A stretch of 64,000 nt of DNA, taken from NCBI RefSeq assembly GCF_000420465.1, contig NZ_ATUZ01000014.1, positions 62,001 through 126,000 of the forward strand, written 5' to 3'. Numbering within the stretch: the stretch's first letter is position 1; every line of letters begins with the position of its first letter. The notes under the pieces are model-generated. The model was not told the DNA's origin. It saw nothing but the letters and a program-made list of their open reading frames with translations, and did no database searches. The translations under genes and the position numbers were made by a program. The DNA comes from Desulfovibrio desulfuricans DSM 642 (GTDB lineage Bacteria; Desulfobacterota; Desulfovibrionia; Desulfovibrionales; Desulfovibrionaceae). This document shows, piece after piece, positions 1 to 7,681 of the stretch.

Positions 1-1420
1 AGACGGACACAGCGCCTTTGTGCGCAAAATTGCCGCCGCCTGCGTTGTTAAAACCGGCAAGCGCCACCGCCTTAGCCTCTCGGACAGGCTCGACCGCGTA
101 CTGGCCCACGCGGTGTGGGGCGCGCTGATCATGCTTGGCGTGCTTTACGCCATGTTTCAGGTCACCATTGTTTTAGGCTCCTACCCGCAGGGCTGGCTGG
201 AGGGTGGGTTCAGCGCGCTGGCTGGCGCGGTGCGGGGCACACTGCCCGAGGGTCTGCTCTCCTCCCTGCTGGTGGACGGCGTGATCGCGGGCGTTGGCGG
301 AGTGCTCAGTTTTGTGCCGCTGGTACTTATCATGTTTGCGCTCATCTCCATTGTGGAAGACAGCGGCTACATGGCGCGCATGGCCTATATTGCCGACCGA
401 GTGTTCCAGTTTTTCGGCCTGCACGGCGCCTCGGTGATGCCCTATATCATTTCCGGCGGCATTGCAGGGGGCTGCGCCATCCCCGGCGTCATGGCTACCC
501 GCACCATGCGCAGCCCCAAGGAAAAACTGGCAACCATGCTCACCCTGCCCTACATGGCCTGCGGGGCCAAACTGCCCGTGTATCTGCTTCTGGTGGGCAC
601 GTTTTTTCCTCACAATGCCGCCAACATCATGTTTGCCATCATCATGCTCTCGTGGGTGCTGGCCTTTTGCGTGGCTCTGCTGCTGCGCAGAACCGTCTTG
701 CGCGGCGAAGCGACGCCCCTGGTCATGGAAATGCCGCCCTACCGCATGCCCACAGTGCGCGGCATCTGCATACATTGCTGGGAGCGCACCTGGATGTACC
801 TCAAAAAGGCGGGCACGGTGCTTGTGCCGCTGTCCATGCTCATTTGGGCGGCCATGACCTTTCCGGCCCTTGATCCGCAAACGGCCCTGCCCTTTGAAAA
901 CGAAATCGCCCGCCTGAGCGCGGGACTTGAGCGAGAAGACCTGCCTGCGGAAGCGCGCGCCAGTCAGGAAGAAGCCCTTGCAAAAGTGCAGGAGAAACTG
1001 GATGCCGAGCGCCTGCGGCACACCCTTGCCGGGAGCCTTGGCACATGGTTTGAAGGCGCAACATCCTACGCGGGTTTCAGCTGGCGCACCGATGTGGCTC
1101 TTATCGGCGGCATTGCAGCCAAGGAGGCCATCATTTCCACACTGGGCACTGCCTACGCCCTTGGGGAGCAAGACCCGGAAGACCCGGCCTCTCTGGCGGA
1201 GCTGCTGCGCGCCGACCCAACGTGGAATCAGGGCACTGCCCTGGCTCTGCTTGTTTTTGTCATGCTGTATGCCCCCTGCTTTGTCACTCTGGTTGTCATC
1301 CGGCAGGAGTCGGGAAGCTGGAAGTGGGTGGCATTCAGCATAGCCTTCAATACACTGCTGGCCTTTGGCATGGCCGTGGGCGTGTATCAGACGTACCGCT
1401 TTTTCTGGATGGACGCATGA
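1..1420 (+). CDS. feoB: Ferrous iron transport protein B, C-terminal part (5'-truncated by window)
   Basis: This is the membrane part of the FeoB Fe(II) transporter. The reading frame is open from base 2, so the N-terminal GTPase domain lies outside the window. Visible are a run of hydrophobic segments and two FeoB gate-type motifs: GGCAIPG in the first gate and CGAKLPVY in the second. A charged cytoplasmic loop rich in Glu/Ala lies between the later helices. The C-terminus (YQTYRFFWMDA) ends in a TGA that overlaps the ATG of the next gene, so the two are probably one transcript. The matching small FeoA is not seen immediately upstream here; a separate FeoA-family gene lies 5 kb downstream. 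Family assignment is confident. Confidence 0.95.
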   Translation, partial: DGHSAFVRKIAAACVVKTGKRHRLSLSDRLDRVLAHAVWGALIMLGVLYAMFQVTIVLGSYPQGWLEGGFSALAGAVRGTLPEGLLSSLLVDGVIAGVGGVLSFVPLVLIMFALISIVEDSGYMARMAYIADRVFQFFGLHGASVMPYIISGGIAGGCAIPGVMATRTMRSPKEKLATMLTLPYMACGAKLPVYLLLVGTFFPHNAANIMFAIIMLSWVLAFCVALLLRRTVLRGEATPLVMEMPPYRMPTVRGICIHCWERTWMYLKKAGTVLVPLSMLIWAAMTFPALDPQTALPFENEIARLSAGLEREDLPAEARASQEEALAKVQEKLDAERLRHTLAGSLGTWFEGATSYAGFSWRTDVALIGGIAAKEAIISTLGTAYALGEQDPEDPASLAELLRADPTWNQGTALALLVFVMLYAPCFVTLVVIRQESGSWKWVAFSIAFNTLLAFGMAVGVYQTYRFFWMDA

Positions 1421-2601
1421 TGATCAGACGTACAGGGCGCGCACCCGGCATGAACATACGCGCATATGTTGCCTTGGGGCTCACGGTGATGGCCCTGCTT
1501 TTTACTGCCAGCTTTTTCTATTTTATGAGCATGGCGCGCGAGGTCAGCGTGTCCGGCACCCGAACCTACGGGCTTTTCATGACGCTGACCGAGAGCGACA
1601 AACTGACCGACAGCCGCAATATGGCGCGCCTGCGAGGCGCAGAATCCGCACTGGCGGCCTTGCCCTCACTGACCGCAAAGCCAGCGGAGCCGGGGGCCAG
1701 CGCCGCGCTGGCGGAGCTTTCCGCCGCCATAGCGGAACTGGCAACGGCACAGCCCGTAACTGATGACATGCTGCTGCAACTGCGCCGCACGGCTACCCTT
1801 GCGCACGAATTTGAAAACCGCCTGCTCGTGGGCTTTCTACTGCTGGGCACCGGGCTGGCCCTGTTGTTCGGCCTGCTGCGTCTGCATCTTGCACGCCCGC
1901 TGCAAAACATCATGGTCTTTCTCAACCAGTTGGGCACAGGTTCCGCCAGCCAGCCGCCCAAACACAGTTTTATCACCGAACTGCGCAACATATCGGCAGC
2001 GCTTGAAAATCTTGGCACCTATCTGTCGCTTGCCACGGTGCGCTCGCAAAAACTTGCCACGGAGCACGACCACTTTCAAAAAATGTCGCTGGTGGACGGC
2101 CTCACCGGCGTGGGCAACCGCCGCGCCTTTGACGACAAGCTGCATTCCCTGTGGCTTCATGCCCTGCAACATGGCACGCCCCTGGCGCTTATCATGCTGG
2201 ATGTGGATACCTTCAAGCGATACAATGACAGTCTGGGCCATCAGGCCGGAGACGAATGCCTGCGCCGCATTGCAGTCGCCATGAGCCGGGCGGCACGCTC
2301 CACGGATGTTTGCGCGCGTTACGGCGGGGAGGAATTTGCCCTGCTGCTGCCCGGTGCGGATGCCGCAACGGCGCAGTCCGTGGCCGCCCGCGTGCATGCG
2401 GAGGTAGCGCGGGAGCAGTTGCCCCACCCCAGCTCGCCAGTGGGCGACATGGTGACGGTCAGCCTGGGAGTGAGCAGCCTCACGCCGCTGGAGGAGCAGA
2501 AGGAAGAAAGCCAGCTGCTGGTACGACAGACAGATTCCGCCCTCTATGCCGCCAAGGCCGCAGGCCGCAACCGCACCTGCGTTTATGGGCAGGCTTCATA
2601 A
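1417..2601 (+). CDS. Membrane-anchored diguanylate cyclase (GGDEF)
   Basis: Predicted to make c-di-GMP from two GTP at the inner membrane. The protein is about 394 aa. An N-terminal transmembrane helix lies near residues 16-36 and a second near 140-165, enclosing a short periplasmic region. A linker and a C-terminal GGDEF domain follow. The active-site motif is GGEEF at residues 303-307, and RSTD five residues upstream fits the RxxD inhibitory site, so product feedback is likely. The ATG overlaps the feoB stop (ATGA), implying translational coupling; a second ATG follows directly and another 11 codons in. No periplasmic sensor family is recognised. The catalytic call is firm; the signal is unknown. 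Confidence 0.9.
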   Translation: MMIRRTGRAPGMNIRAYVALGLTVMALLFTASFFYFMSMAREVSVSGTRTYGLFMTLTESDKLTDSRNMARLRGAESALAALPSLTAKPAEPGASAALAELSAAIAELATAQPVTDDMLLQLRRTATLAHEFENRLLVGFLLLGTGLALLFGLLRLHLARPLQNIMVFLNQLGTGSASQPPKHSFITELRNISAALENLGTYLSLATVRSQKLATEHDHFQKMSLVDGLTGVGNRRAFDDKLHSLWLHALQHGTPLALIMLDVDTFKRYNDSLGHQAGDECLRRIAVAMSRAARSTDVCARYGGEEFALLLPGADAATAQSVAARVHAEVAREQLPHPSSPVGDMVTVSLGVSSLTPLEEQKEESQLLVRQTDSALYAAKAAGRNRTCVYGQAS

Positions 2602-2627
2602 GCATCCAAGAGGGTAGCCCGGCATAC

Positions 2628-2663
2628 AAAAAGCCGCCCGGATTCAATCCGGACGGCTTTTAT
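2628..2663 (+). terminator. Intrinsic terminator after the feoB-diguanylate cyclase unit
   Basis: A G+C-rich hairpin with arms AAAGCCG/CGGCTTT and CCGGATT/AATCCGG (one bulge) is followed by a T-run. It lies just after the cyclase stop and just before the convergent dehydratase gene, and it can act in both directions. Confidence 0.8.
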
Positions 2664-2688
2664 TCACTGTTCTGGCAGGAAATATAAC

Positions 2689-3879
2689 TTACTTCACCGT
2701 TACAACCGTTGAAGCCGCAATAGTTTCCTGCGTCAGTTCCTGGCCCAGACCGGGCAGCTCGGGCACGGAGTACATACCCTTTTCAGGCATGTAATTATGC
2801 ACGCAGCTTCTGGTGTTGGGCTCAAGCAGTGCGTAGCGATGCAGCTCATGGATCATGAAGTTGGGGATAGCAGCCTCCATATGCAGGGCCGCAGCGGTCG
2901 AGATGGGGCCGCCGCACACGTGAATCTGCACGGTCACATCATAGACATGTGCCATGTCGCAAATTTTCTTTACTTCTGTGAGGCCACCGCAGGTGCAGAT
3001 ATCAGGCTGGATGACACTCAGCGAACCCTCTTCAAGGAAGGGACGGTAACCCCAGCGCCAGTAAATGCGCTCACCGGCAGCGATTGGAATCGGCACATTG
3101 TCCGCAACCTTCTTCATCTGCTTGGGGTTCAGAGGCATGACGGGTTCTTCGTAGTACAACACGTCAAGCTCCGCGATCATGCGGCCAAACTGGATGGCCG
3201 CAGTGGTGGACGTAAAGGAGTGCATTTCAACAATGATATCCATATCCGGCCCAACCGCCTTGCGCATGGCTGCAAGACGGTCATAGCCCCTGCGCAGTAT
3301 ATTGTCGGGCAGCACGCCTGAAAGATCCTGCTGGTTCCAGTTACCCTGCCCGTCCATGGCGAGTACGTCCACCTTAAGGGCATCATAGCCTTCTTCCTGG
3401 GCTATAAGCGCAGTTTCGGCATAGGCCTGGGGATCAACAAGCATGGCTTTGTCCTGCCCGGCCCCCCAGCCAAACTGCAACTGGCTGGCATAAGCTCGTA
3501 TCTTGCTGCGAGTCTTACCGCCAAGTAGCTGATACAGGGGTACTCCAAGCGCTTTCCCCTTGATGTCCCACATGGCAAGGTCAAGGCCGCTCATGGCAGC
3601 GGAAAAAATACCGCCGCCGCCCTGTCCCCAAAATGTCTTGCGCAGCATCTTTTCCCAGATTGCTTCGTTGCACATGGGATCCATGCCAATGAGTATCTGG
3701 GCCAGATCCTTGGCCATGCCAAACCCGCCAGAAGCACCCACGCCGTAAGCAAGGCCCACTTCACCGAAGCCGCTGATGCCTTCATCCGTATTAACTCGAA
3801 CAACAACCGGACGCCACTTGCTGGTGGCAGAGCTGAAGTCATTGGCCACATCAATAATATCAATGCTCGTAATCTTCAT
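2689..3879 (-). CDS. Enolase-superfamily (mandelate racemase/muconate lactonizing) sugar-acid dehydratase
   Basis: Likely removes water from a sugar acid after abstracting a proton alpha to the carboxylate; the substrate is not known. Expected residues of the MR/MLE barrel are present: Lys169 in ALKVDV, metal ligands near Glu218, Glu244 and Glu270 (YYEEP, AAGER), and the Asp293/His320 dyad (QPDICTCGG, QIHVCGG). This arrangement resembles galactonate-type dehydratases. The start is the second of two adjacent ATGs, 7 nt after AGGAG, giving 396 aa; the other ATG adds one residue. It lies 25 nt downstream of the transporter gene, so they form an operon. The divergent LysR gene probably regulates it. 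Confidence 0.88.
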   Translation of the reverse strand: MKITSIDIIDVANDFSSATSKWRPVVVRVNTDEGISGFGEVGLAYGVGASGGFGMAKDLAQILIGMDPMCNEAIWEKMLRKTFWGQGGGGIFSAAMSGLDLAMWDIKGKALGVPLYQLLGGKTRSKIRAYASQLQFGWGAGQDKAMLVDPQAYAETALIAQEEGYDALKVDVLAMDGQGNWNQQDLSGVLPDNILRRGYDRLAAMRKAVGPDMDIIVEMHSFTSTTAAIQFGRMIAELDVLYYEEPVMPLNPKQMKKVADNVPIPIAAGERIYWRWGYRPFLEEGSLSVIQPDICTCGGLTEVKKICDMAHVYDVTVQIHVCGGPISTAAALHMEAAIPNFMIHELHRYALLEPNTRSCVHNYMPEKGMYSVPELPGLGQELTQETIAASTVVTVK

Positions 3880-3904
3880 CATTATTCTCCTGTAAACTGT
3901 GCCG

Positions 3905-5200
3905 CTAATAACGCTTGGCCGCAAGAATACCTGCCGCAATGGTCGCCGCCGCCCCTGTGAACACAAGGCAAAGCAGGCCGCTGCTGTACTGGCCGGTAGT
4001 GCTTATGAAAAATCCGATCATGGCGGGCGCAAGCGATGCAAGCCCGTTGGCAAGGCCATTCATTATGCCTGACGCCGTGGACATGGACGAGCCGGGAATC
4101 AACCCCTGCAGCAACGTCCAGGCCACCGGCGTTCCCATGGTGCAGAATGCCACAGCCAGAGACAGCAATACGGCCGAGAGGTATTTCTGCTCGGCGACGG
4201 CCCCCAGATAAACACAACAACCGGCAAAGAACATGGCTGCCATAAGAATTGGCGCGCTTCTGCCTATCTTGTCCGTCAAAAATCCGCACGACACCTTAAA
4301 AATAATGGAAAGCACAAAGGGCAGTGACGCCAGCCAGCCCATTTCGCTCCAGCTGAACCCTCTGGCTGTTTTAAGGTAGCTCGGCAACCAGGTTATCAGG
4401 CCCCAGTACATGCATTGGAGGCACAAATACCAAAAGACCAAAAGCCAGTACCGGTAATTGCCGATGAATCCCTTGAGACGCTGCCCCAGAGGCAACGCAA
4501 CTTCCTTGGAAGCCGTAACTTCCTGTCCTGCTTCAATATGGGCCAGTTCTGCATTGTTGATGCTTTTATGCTGCCTCGGGGTATCCGCCGTATGCCGCCA
4601 CAAAAGATACAAAGGGATCAAGCCCACCACGAGGCAGAAATGGAAGTTGGCTCTCCAGCCGTAGTTTCCAATAAGATAAGCAAAAAACGGCATGGCCAGA
4701 GCTGGTGCGACAGATTGCCCGACAACCCAGGCGGCGTTGGCCCGCCCGCGTTCATGCCGGGGGAACCAGTTTTTTACAAAAACGCTTTGCAGCGGGTAGT
4801 ACATGCCCTCGCCAACACCAAGCATGATCCGGCTGACGATGATGATCGCAAACGTAGAGGCAACGCCGCCCAGGAACAGAGAGGCCGTCCAAAGGCCAAT
4901 GCAAAGCATCATGGACTTGCGCGGCCCCAGATAGTCACCGATCGGCGCCAGCAGCACGTTGGCCACACCATATGCCGCCAAGAAAACAGACATCATCATG
5001 CCTATTTGCACTGGGGCGCCCTTGATGCCCATTTCAAGCAGAAATGGATCGTTTGCGGCCAGAACAGAAACATTGACGCGGTCAAGATATGCTATGAATA
5101 TCCCGATAAACAGACAAAACACGATTATGAATCGTTTTTTTGTTTGTGTTTCGTCTGTTTCTTGCGTTTCTTTCGCAAAGGAAACGATTTTTTCACCCAT
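3905..5200 (-). CDS. MFS transporter, anion:cation symporter type (probable sugar-acid uptake)
   Basis: A 431-aa inner-membrane protein with about 12 hydrophobic segments and the loop between TM2 and TM3 (GDYLGPRKSM) typical of the major facilitator superfamily. The N-terminal YLDRVNVSV is characteristic of the ACS family, which takes up organic and sugar acids such as hexuronates, galactonate and glucarate. The start is supported by a strong AGGAAGGA ribosome site. It is the first gene of the operon with the dehydratase, which suggests that it imports the dehydratase's substrate. The substrate itself cannot be read from sequence. Confidence 0.9.
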   Translation of the reverse strand: MGEKIVSFAKETQETDETQTKKRFIIVFCLFIGIFIAYLDRVNVSVLAANDPFLLEMGIKGAPVQIGMMMSVFLAAYGVANVLLAPIGDYLGPRKSMMLCIGLWTASLFLGGVASTFAIIIVSRIMLGVGEGMYYPLQSVFVKNWFPRHERGRANAAWVVGQSVAPALAMPFFAYLIGNYGWRANFHFCLVVGLIPLYLLWRHTADTPRQHKSINNAELAHIEAGQEVTASKEVALPLGQRLKGFIGNYRYWLLVFWYLCLQCMYWGLITWLPSYLKTARGFSWSEMGWLASLPFVLSIIFKVSCGFLTDKIGRSAPILMAAMFFAGCCVYLGAVAEQKYLSAVLLSLAVAFCTMGTPVAWTLLQGLIPGSSMSTASGIMNGLANGLASLAPAMIGFFISTTGQYSSGLLCLVFTGAAATIAAGILAAKRY

Positions 5201-5421
5201 AGTATTCCTTCCTGACGTTTTTTATGATCAGGCAATCCGCACTTGCTGTAATCATACATATAGTTAATAAACTTTAAATTCCAAATATGAGTCACCGGTA
5301 TTTCCCATATGGAATTTCTATTGTCACGACTATGCTGTGTAAATCCAGATTGGTAAAATTGTTTTTATTTGTCGATTAATAAGATAAAGTTATTGAAAGC
5401 GCTAAATGAAAGGAAAAACTC
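5201..5421. promoter_or_regulatory. Divergent control region between transporter operon and lysR-type gene
   Basis: This A+T-rich stretch of 221 nt separates the two divergent genes. It contains an inverted repeat, AAATTCCA at 5276-5283 and TGGAATTT at 5310-5317 (26 nt between arms), and a short palindrome CCATATGG at 5305-5312 overlapping the right arm. LysR regulators usually bind such sites between divergent genes, so this is the likely operator. No clean sigma-70 hexamer pair stood out. Confidence 0.5.
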
Positions 5422-6372
5422 ATGCAATTGACGCTGCGGCAAATTGAGGCATTTCTGACGGTTGCAAACCTTCGTAGCTTCACTGCTGCCGGGGCTTCCT
5501 TGCACATAACCCAAAGTGCCGTAAGCAACCTTATCAAGGATCTTGAGGCGCAGGTCGGCGTGCCGCTTTTTGACCGCACATCGCGTTTCGTCTCACTTTC
5601 CCCCGATGGGCGAGAGATGTACACGCTGGCCCAGAAGGCCTTTCACGAATTTTTGCTTATGGAAAAATACGCCGCAGATCTTAGCAGCCTGCGCGCGGGC
5701 AGAGTACGCGTTGTTGGCGCGCCGCTCATAGCCTGCACTCTGTTGCCGCTACTGCTCGCGCATTTCAAGAGAGCCCAACCTGCCATACGTGTCGAGCTGG
5801 TGGATCAGCCCATGGCGCTGGTACAATCGAGTATACAGCAAGGGGATGCAGAAGTCGGTTTTGGCCCGGCCCGCCTGACAGAAACAGACATTATCGCCCG
5901 CCATTTTTTTACCACCCCTGTGAGCATGCTCTCACGCCCGGATCATCCGCTGGCAGGGAGGCACAGCACCTGGAGCGAGGTAAAGAAGGTTCCGGTGGTT
6001 GCAGTTGGCAGGGAATCCGTGGGCTATATCGCCGCGGATGTGGGAACGCAGCCGCCGTTTACCATTGGCCATGTGGTCAACCAGATGCCAACGGCCTTTG
6101 CCCTGGCCGCAGCAGGGTGCGGCGTTGCGCTGGCTGGACGGTTTTCGCTGATGCTGGCGCGGGGCTATGGCCTTGTAGCTACCCTCCTGCACGACCCGGT
6201 ACTGTACCGGGAAATGCAGATGTACTTGCCTGCTGCCCGCAAACTCTCGGACGCTGCTGCCACATTTGTGGATTTTGCCACGCAGTTTGTGAAAGATCAC
6301 GATCCCAATACACTGGATTCAGCCACTGTTGCAGAGCTGGCACCGCCGCTCAGTACACGCAGAGACGCCTGA
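5422..6372 (+). CDS. LysR-family transcriptional regulator
   Basis: 316 aa. The N-terminal winged helix-turn-helix (residues 1-60, RQIEAFLTVANLRSFTAAG then ITQSAVSNLIKDLE) is typical of LysR. The rest is a two-lobed co-inducer-binding domain. The start follows AAAGGA. It is transcribed away from the transporter/dehydratase operon, the classical arrangement in which the regulator controls its neighbour in response to the substrate. The inducer is presumably a sugar acid or its product (inference). The C-terminal tail beyond about residue 300 is extended and polar. Confidence 0.92.
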   Translation: MQLTLRQIEAFLTVANLRSFTAAGASLHITQSAVSNLIKDLEAQVGVPLFDRTSRFVSLSPDGREMYTLAQKAFHEFLLMEKYAADLSSLRAGRVRVVGAPLIACTLLPLLLAHFKRAQPAIRVELVDQPMALVQSSIQQGDAEVGFGPARLTETDIIARHFFTTPVSMLSRPDHPLAGRHSTWSEVKKVPVVAVGRESVGYIAADVGTQPPFTIGHVVNQMPTAFALAAAGCGVALAGRFSLMLARGYGLVATLLHDPVLYREMQMYLPAARKLSDAAATFVDFATQFVKDHDPNTLDSATVAELAPPLSTRRDA

Positions 6373-6401
6373 TCACAGGGGCTGGCCTGCCTTTGCAGCA
6401 T

Positions 6402-6432
6402 AAAAAAACGCCCTGCTGAAAAGCAGAGCGTC
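6402..6432 (-). terminator. Intrinsic terminator for the feoA-family gene
   Basis: On the minus strand the arms ACGCTCTGCT and AGCAGGGCGT (one mismatch) close a small loop and are followed by seven T. It lies just beyond the stop of the minus-strand feoA gene and could also stop lysR transcription from the other side. Confidence 0.75.
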
Positions 6433-6471
6433 TGAACGCATACATGTAGGGCAAGCCTGAAAGCTAAAGTG

Positions 6472-6723
6472 CTAATTGTTTGCCGCAGCAGCGGGCTGCA
6501 CCATGATGGCCCCGGCCTCCCTGCGGCGCAGGGCAATGGTTACTTCCGCGCAACGCAAGGCCAGAGGGTCGCGCAGGGGCGCATAGCCCACCACAGAAAC
6601 AGGCATGCCCGAACCCAGCCCCATGTCGCGGATGCGCCGCGCAAGCTCGCCCCTGGCATTGATGCTGACAATACGCGCTACCTCGCCCACTTTGAGGGAC
6701 GTGAGAGGAATAACTGAATCCAT
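6472..6723 (-). CDS. feoA: FeoA-family protein (SH3-like, iron transport accessory)
   Basis: An 83-aa cytoplasmic protein with the FeoA pattern: a hydrophobic start (IPLTSLKVGEVARIVSIN), the RRIRDMGLGSGMPVSVVG core and a C-terminal strand. FeoA proteins are thought to support FeoB. The start was set by GGAGG 4 nt upstream of the ATG; an in-frame ATG 5 codons upstream lacks such a site. The gene stands alone, 5 kb from feoB and on the other strand. It may therefore serve another Feo system or be a paralogue. An A+T-rich upstream stretch has some likeness to a Fur site. Confidence 0.85.
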   Translation of the reverse strand: MDSVIPLTSLKVGEVARIVSINARGELARRIRDMGLGSGMPVSVVGYAPLRDPLALRCAEVTIALRRREAGAIMVQPAAAANN

Positions 6724-6756
6724 TGCGCCTCCGGGCATCTTTTAAAAAAGTCGCCC

Positions 6757-6782
6757 ATTTTAAAAATAACATTCATTTTCAA
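6757..6782. promoter_or_regulatory. A+T-rich upstream element of feoA, Fur-like half-site
   Basis: Read on the minus strand the stretch begins TTGAAAATGAATG and continues A+T-rich toward feoA. The first half resembles a Fur half-site, but the second half is degenerate. It is placed 35-60 nt upstream of the feoA start, where an iron-dependent operator would be expected. This is a weak call. Confidence 0.3.
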
Positions 6783-6977
6783 TTTAACGATCATCCTGCC
6801 CAGCGTCAAGAAAATATGACCACAGCAATCTGCAGTGGTTGCGCCACACTCGGCACCTCGCGCGGCAGGCCCCAGCCGCTCCACTCGACCATATGGCCCG
6901 ACTCTGGCATGATGCCTTGCAGCGGGAGCGCCACTGGCCTCCACGCCGATCCGGCACACGTCAACAACGGACAAGCC

Positions 6978-7670
6978 ATGAGCATCCTGAAAAAAGTTCT
7001 GGAACGGGGCCTCACCCCGTCCAACGTCATAAGCTATTTGTGTTTGCAGATCATGCGCGTAAACGGCGCGCTCTGGGGCACTCTGCGCCTGCGGCTCAAG
7101 GCCTTTGCGCTGGGTGTAAAGGTTGGAGCGGGAGTATCCGCCCACGGCCCTGTGGGTCTGCTGCGCTGGCCGGGCAGCCGCATGAGCATCGGCGCTGGCG
7201 CAAGCCTTATTTCTTCCTGGCGGCGGGCCACGGCTGCTGCGCTGGCACATCCCGTGCGGCTGCGCACCTTTGGCCCCGGAGCCAGCATTGAAATCGGCCC
7301 CGGCTGCCAGTTGAGCGGCACATCCATCACCGCGCGCTCCAAGGTCATACGCCTTGGGCGTCAGGTCATGGTTGGCCCCAACTGCGTTGTGGTGGATTCC
7401 GACTTTCACGCCCACTGGCCGCCGAAAGCCCGCGCCACAGAACCCGGCATGGAAGGCGACCGCCCGGTAACTATTGGCGACTATGCGTGGATTGGCATGA
7501 ACTGCCTTATCCTCAAGGGCGTAACCATTGGCGAGGGGGCCATCATAGGCGCTGGCAGCGTGGTCACGCGAGATGTGCCGCCCTTCTGCCTTGCCGCTGG
7601 CTCTCCTGCCCGCGTGCTGCGCAGCCTCCAGCCCGGCGAAAGCGCGCAACAGCCCGCCACTGCGGAATAG
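6978..7670 (+). CDS. Hexapeptide-repeat (left-handed beta-helix) acyltransferase
   Basis: Probably an acetyl- or acyltransferase acting on a sugar or cell-surface precursor; the substrate is unknown. The C-terminal half carries hexapeptide-type repeats (IEIGPG, MVGPNC, VTIGDYAWIGMN, VTIGEGAIIGAGSVV) and the closing AAGSPARVL seen in the LacA/WecD-like and maltose acetyltransferase groups. The His in DSDFHAHW is a candidate catalytic residue. The start at MSILKKVLERG is a judgement: the frame is open far upstream, but the upstream residues look non-coding, and no strong ribosome site is seen. It ends 11 nt before the helicase gene. Confidence 0.8.
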   Translation: MSILKKVLERGLTPSNVISYLCLQIMRVNGALWGTLRLRLKAFALGVKVGAGVSAHGPVGLLRWPGSRMSIGAGASLISSWRRATAAALAHPVRLRTFGPGASIEIGPGCQLSGTSITARSKVIRLGRQVMVGPNCVVVDSDFHAHWPPKARATEPGMEGDRPVTIGDYAWIGMNCLILKGVTIGEGAIIGAGSVVTRDVPPFCLAAGSPARVLRSLQPGESAQQPATAE

Positions 7671-7681
7671 GTCGCTGCACG

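Noticed and set aside
4415..5215. 266-codon plus-strand frame opposite the MFS transporter
   Set aside because: The composition is that of a complement of a membrane protein, with no motif.
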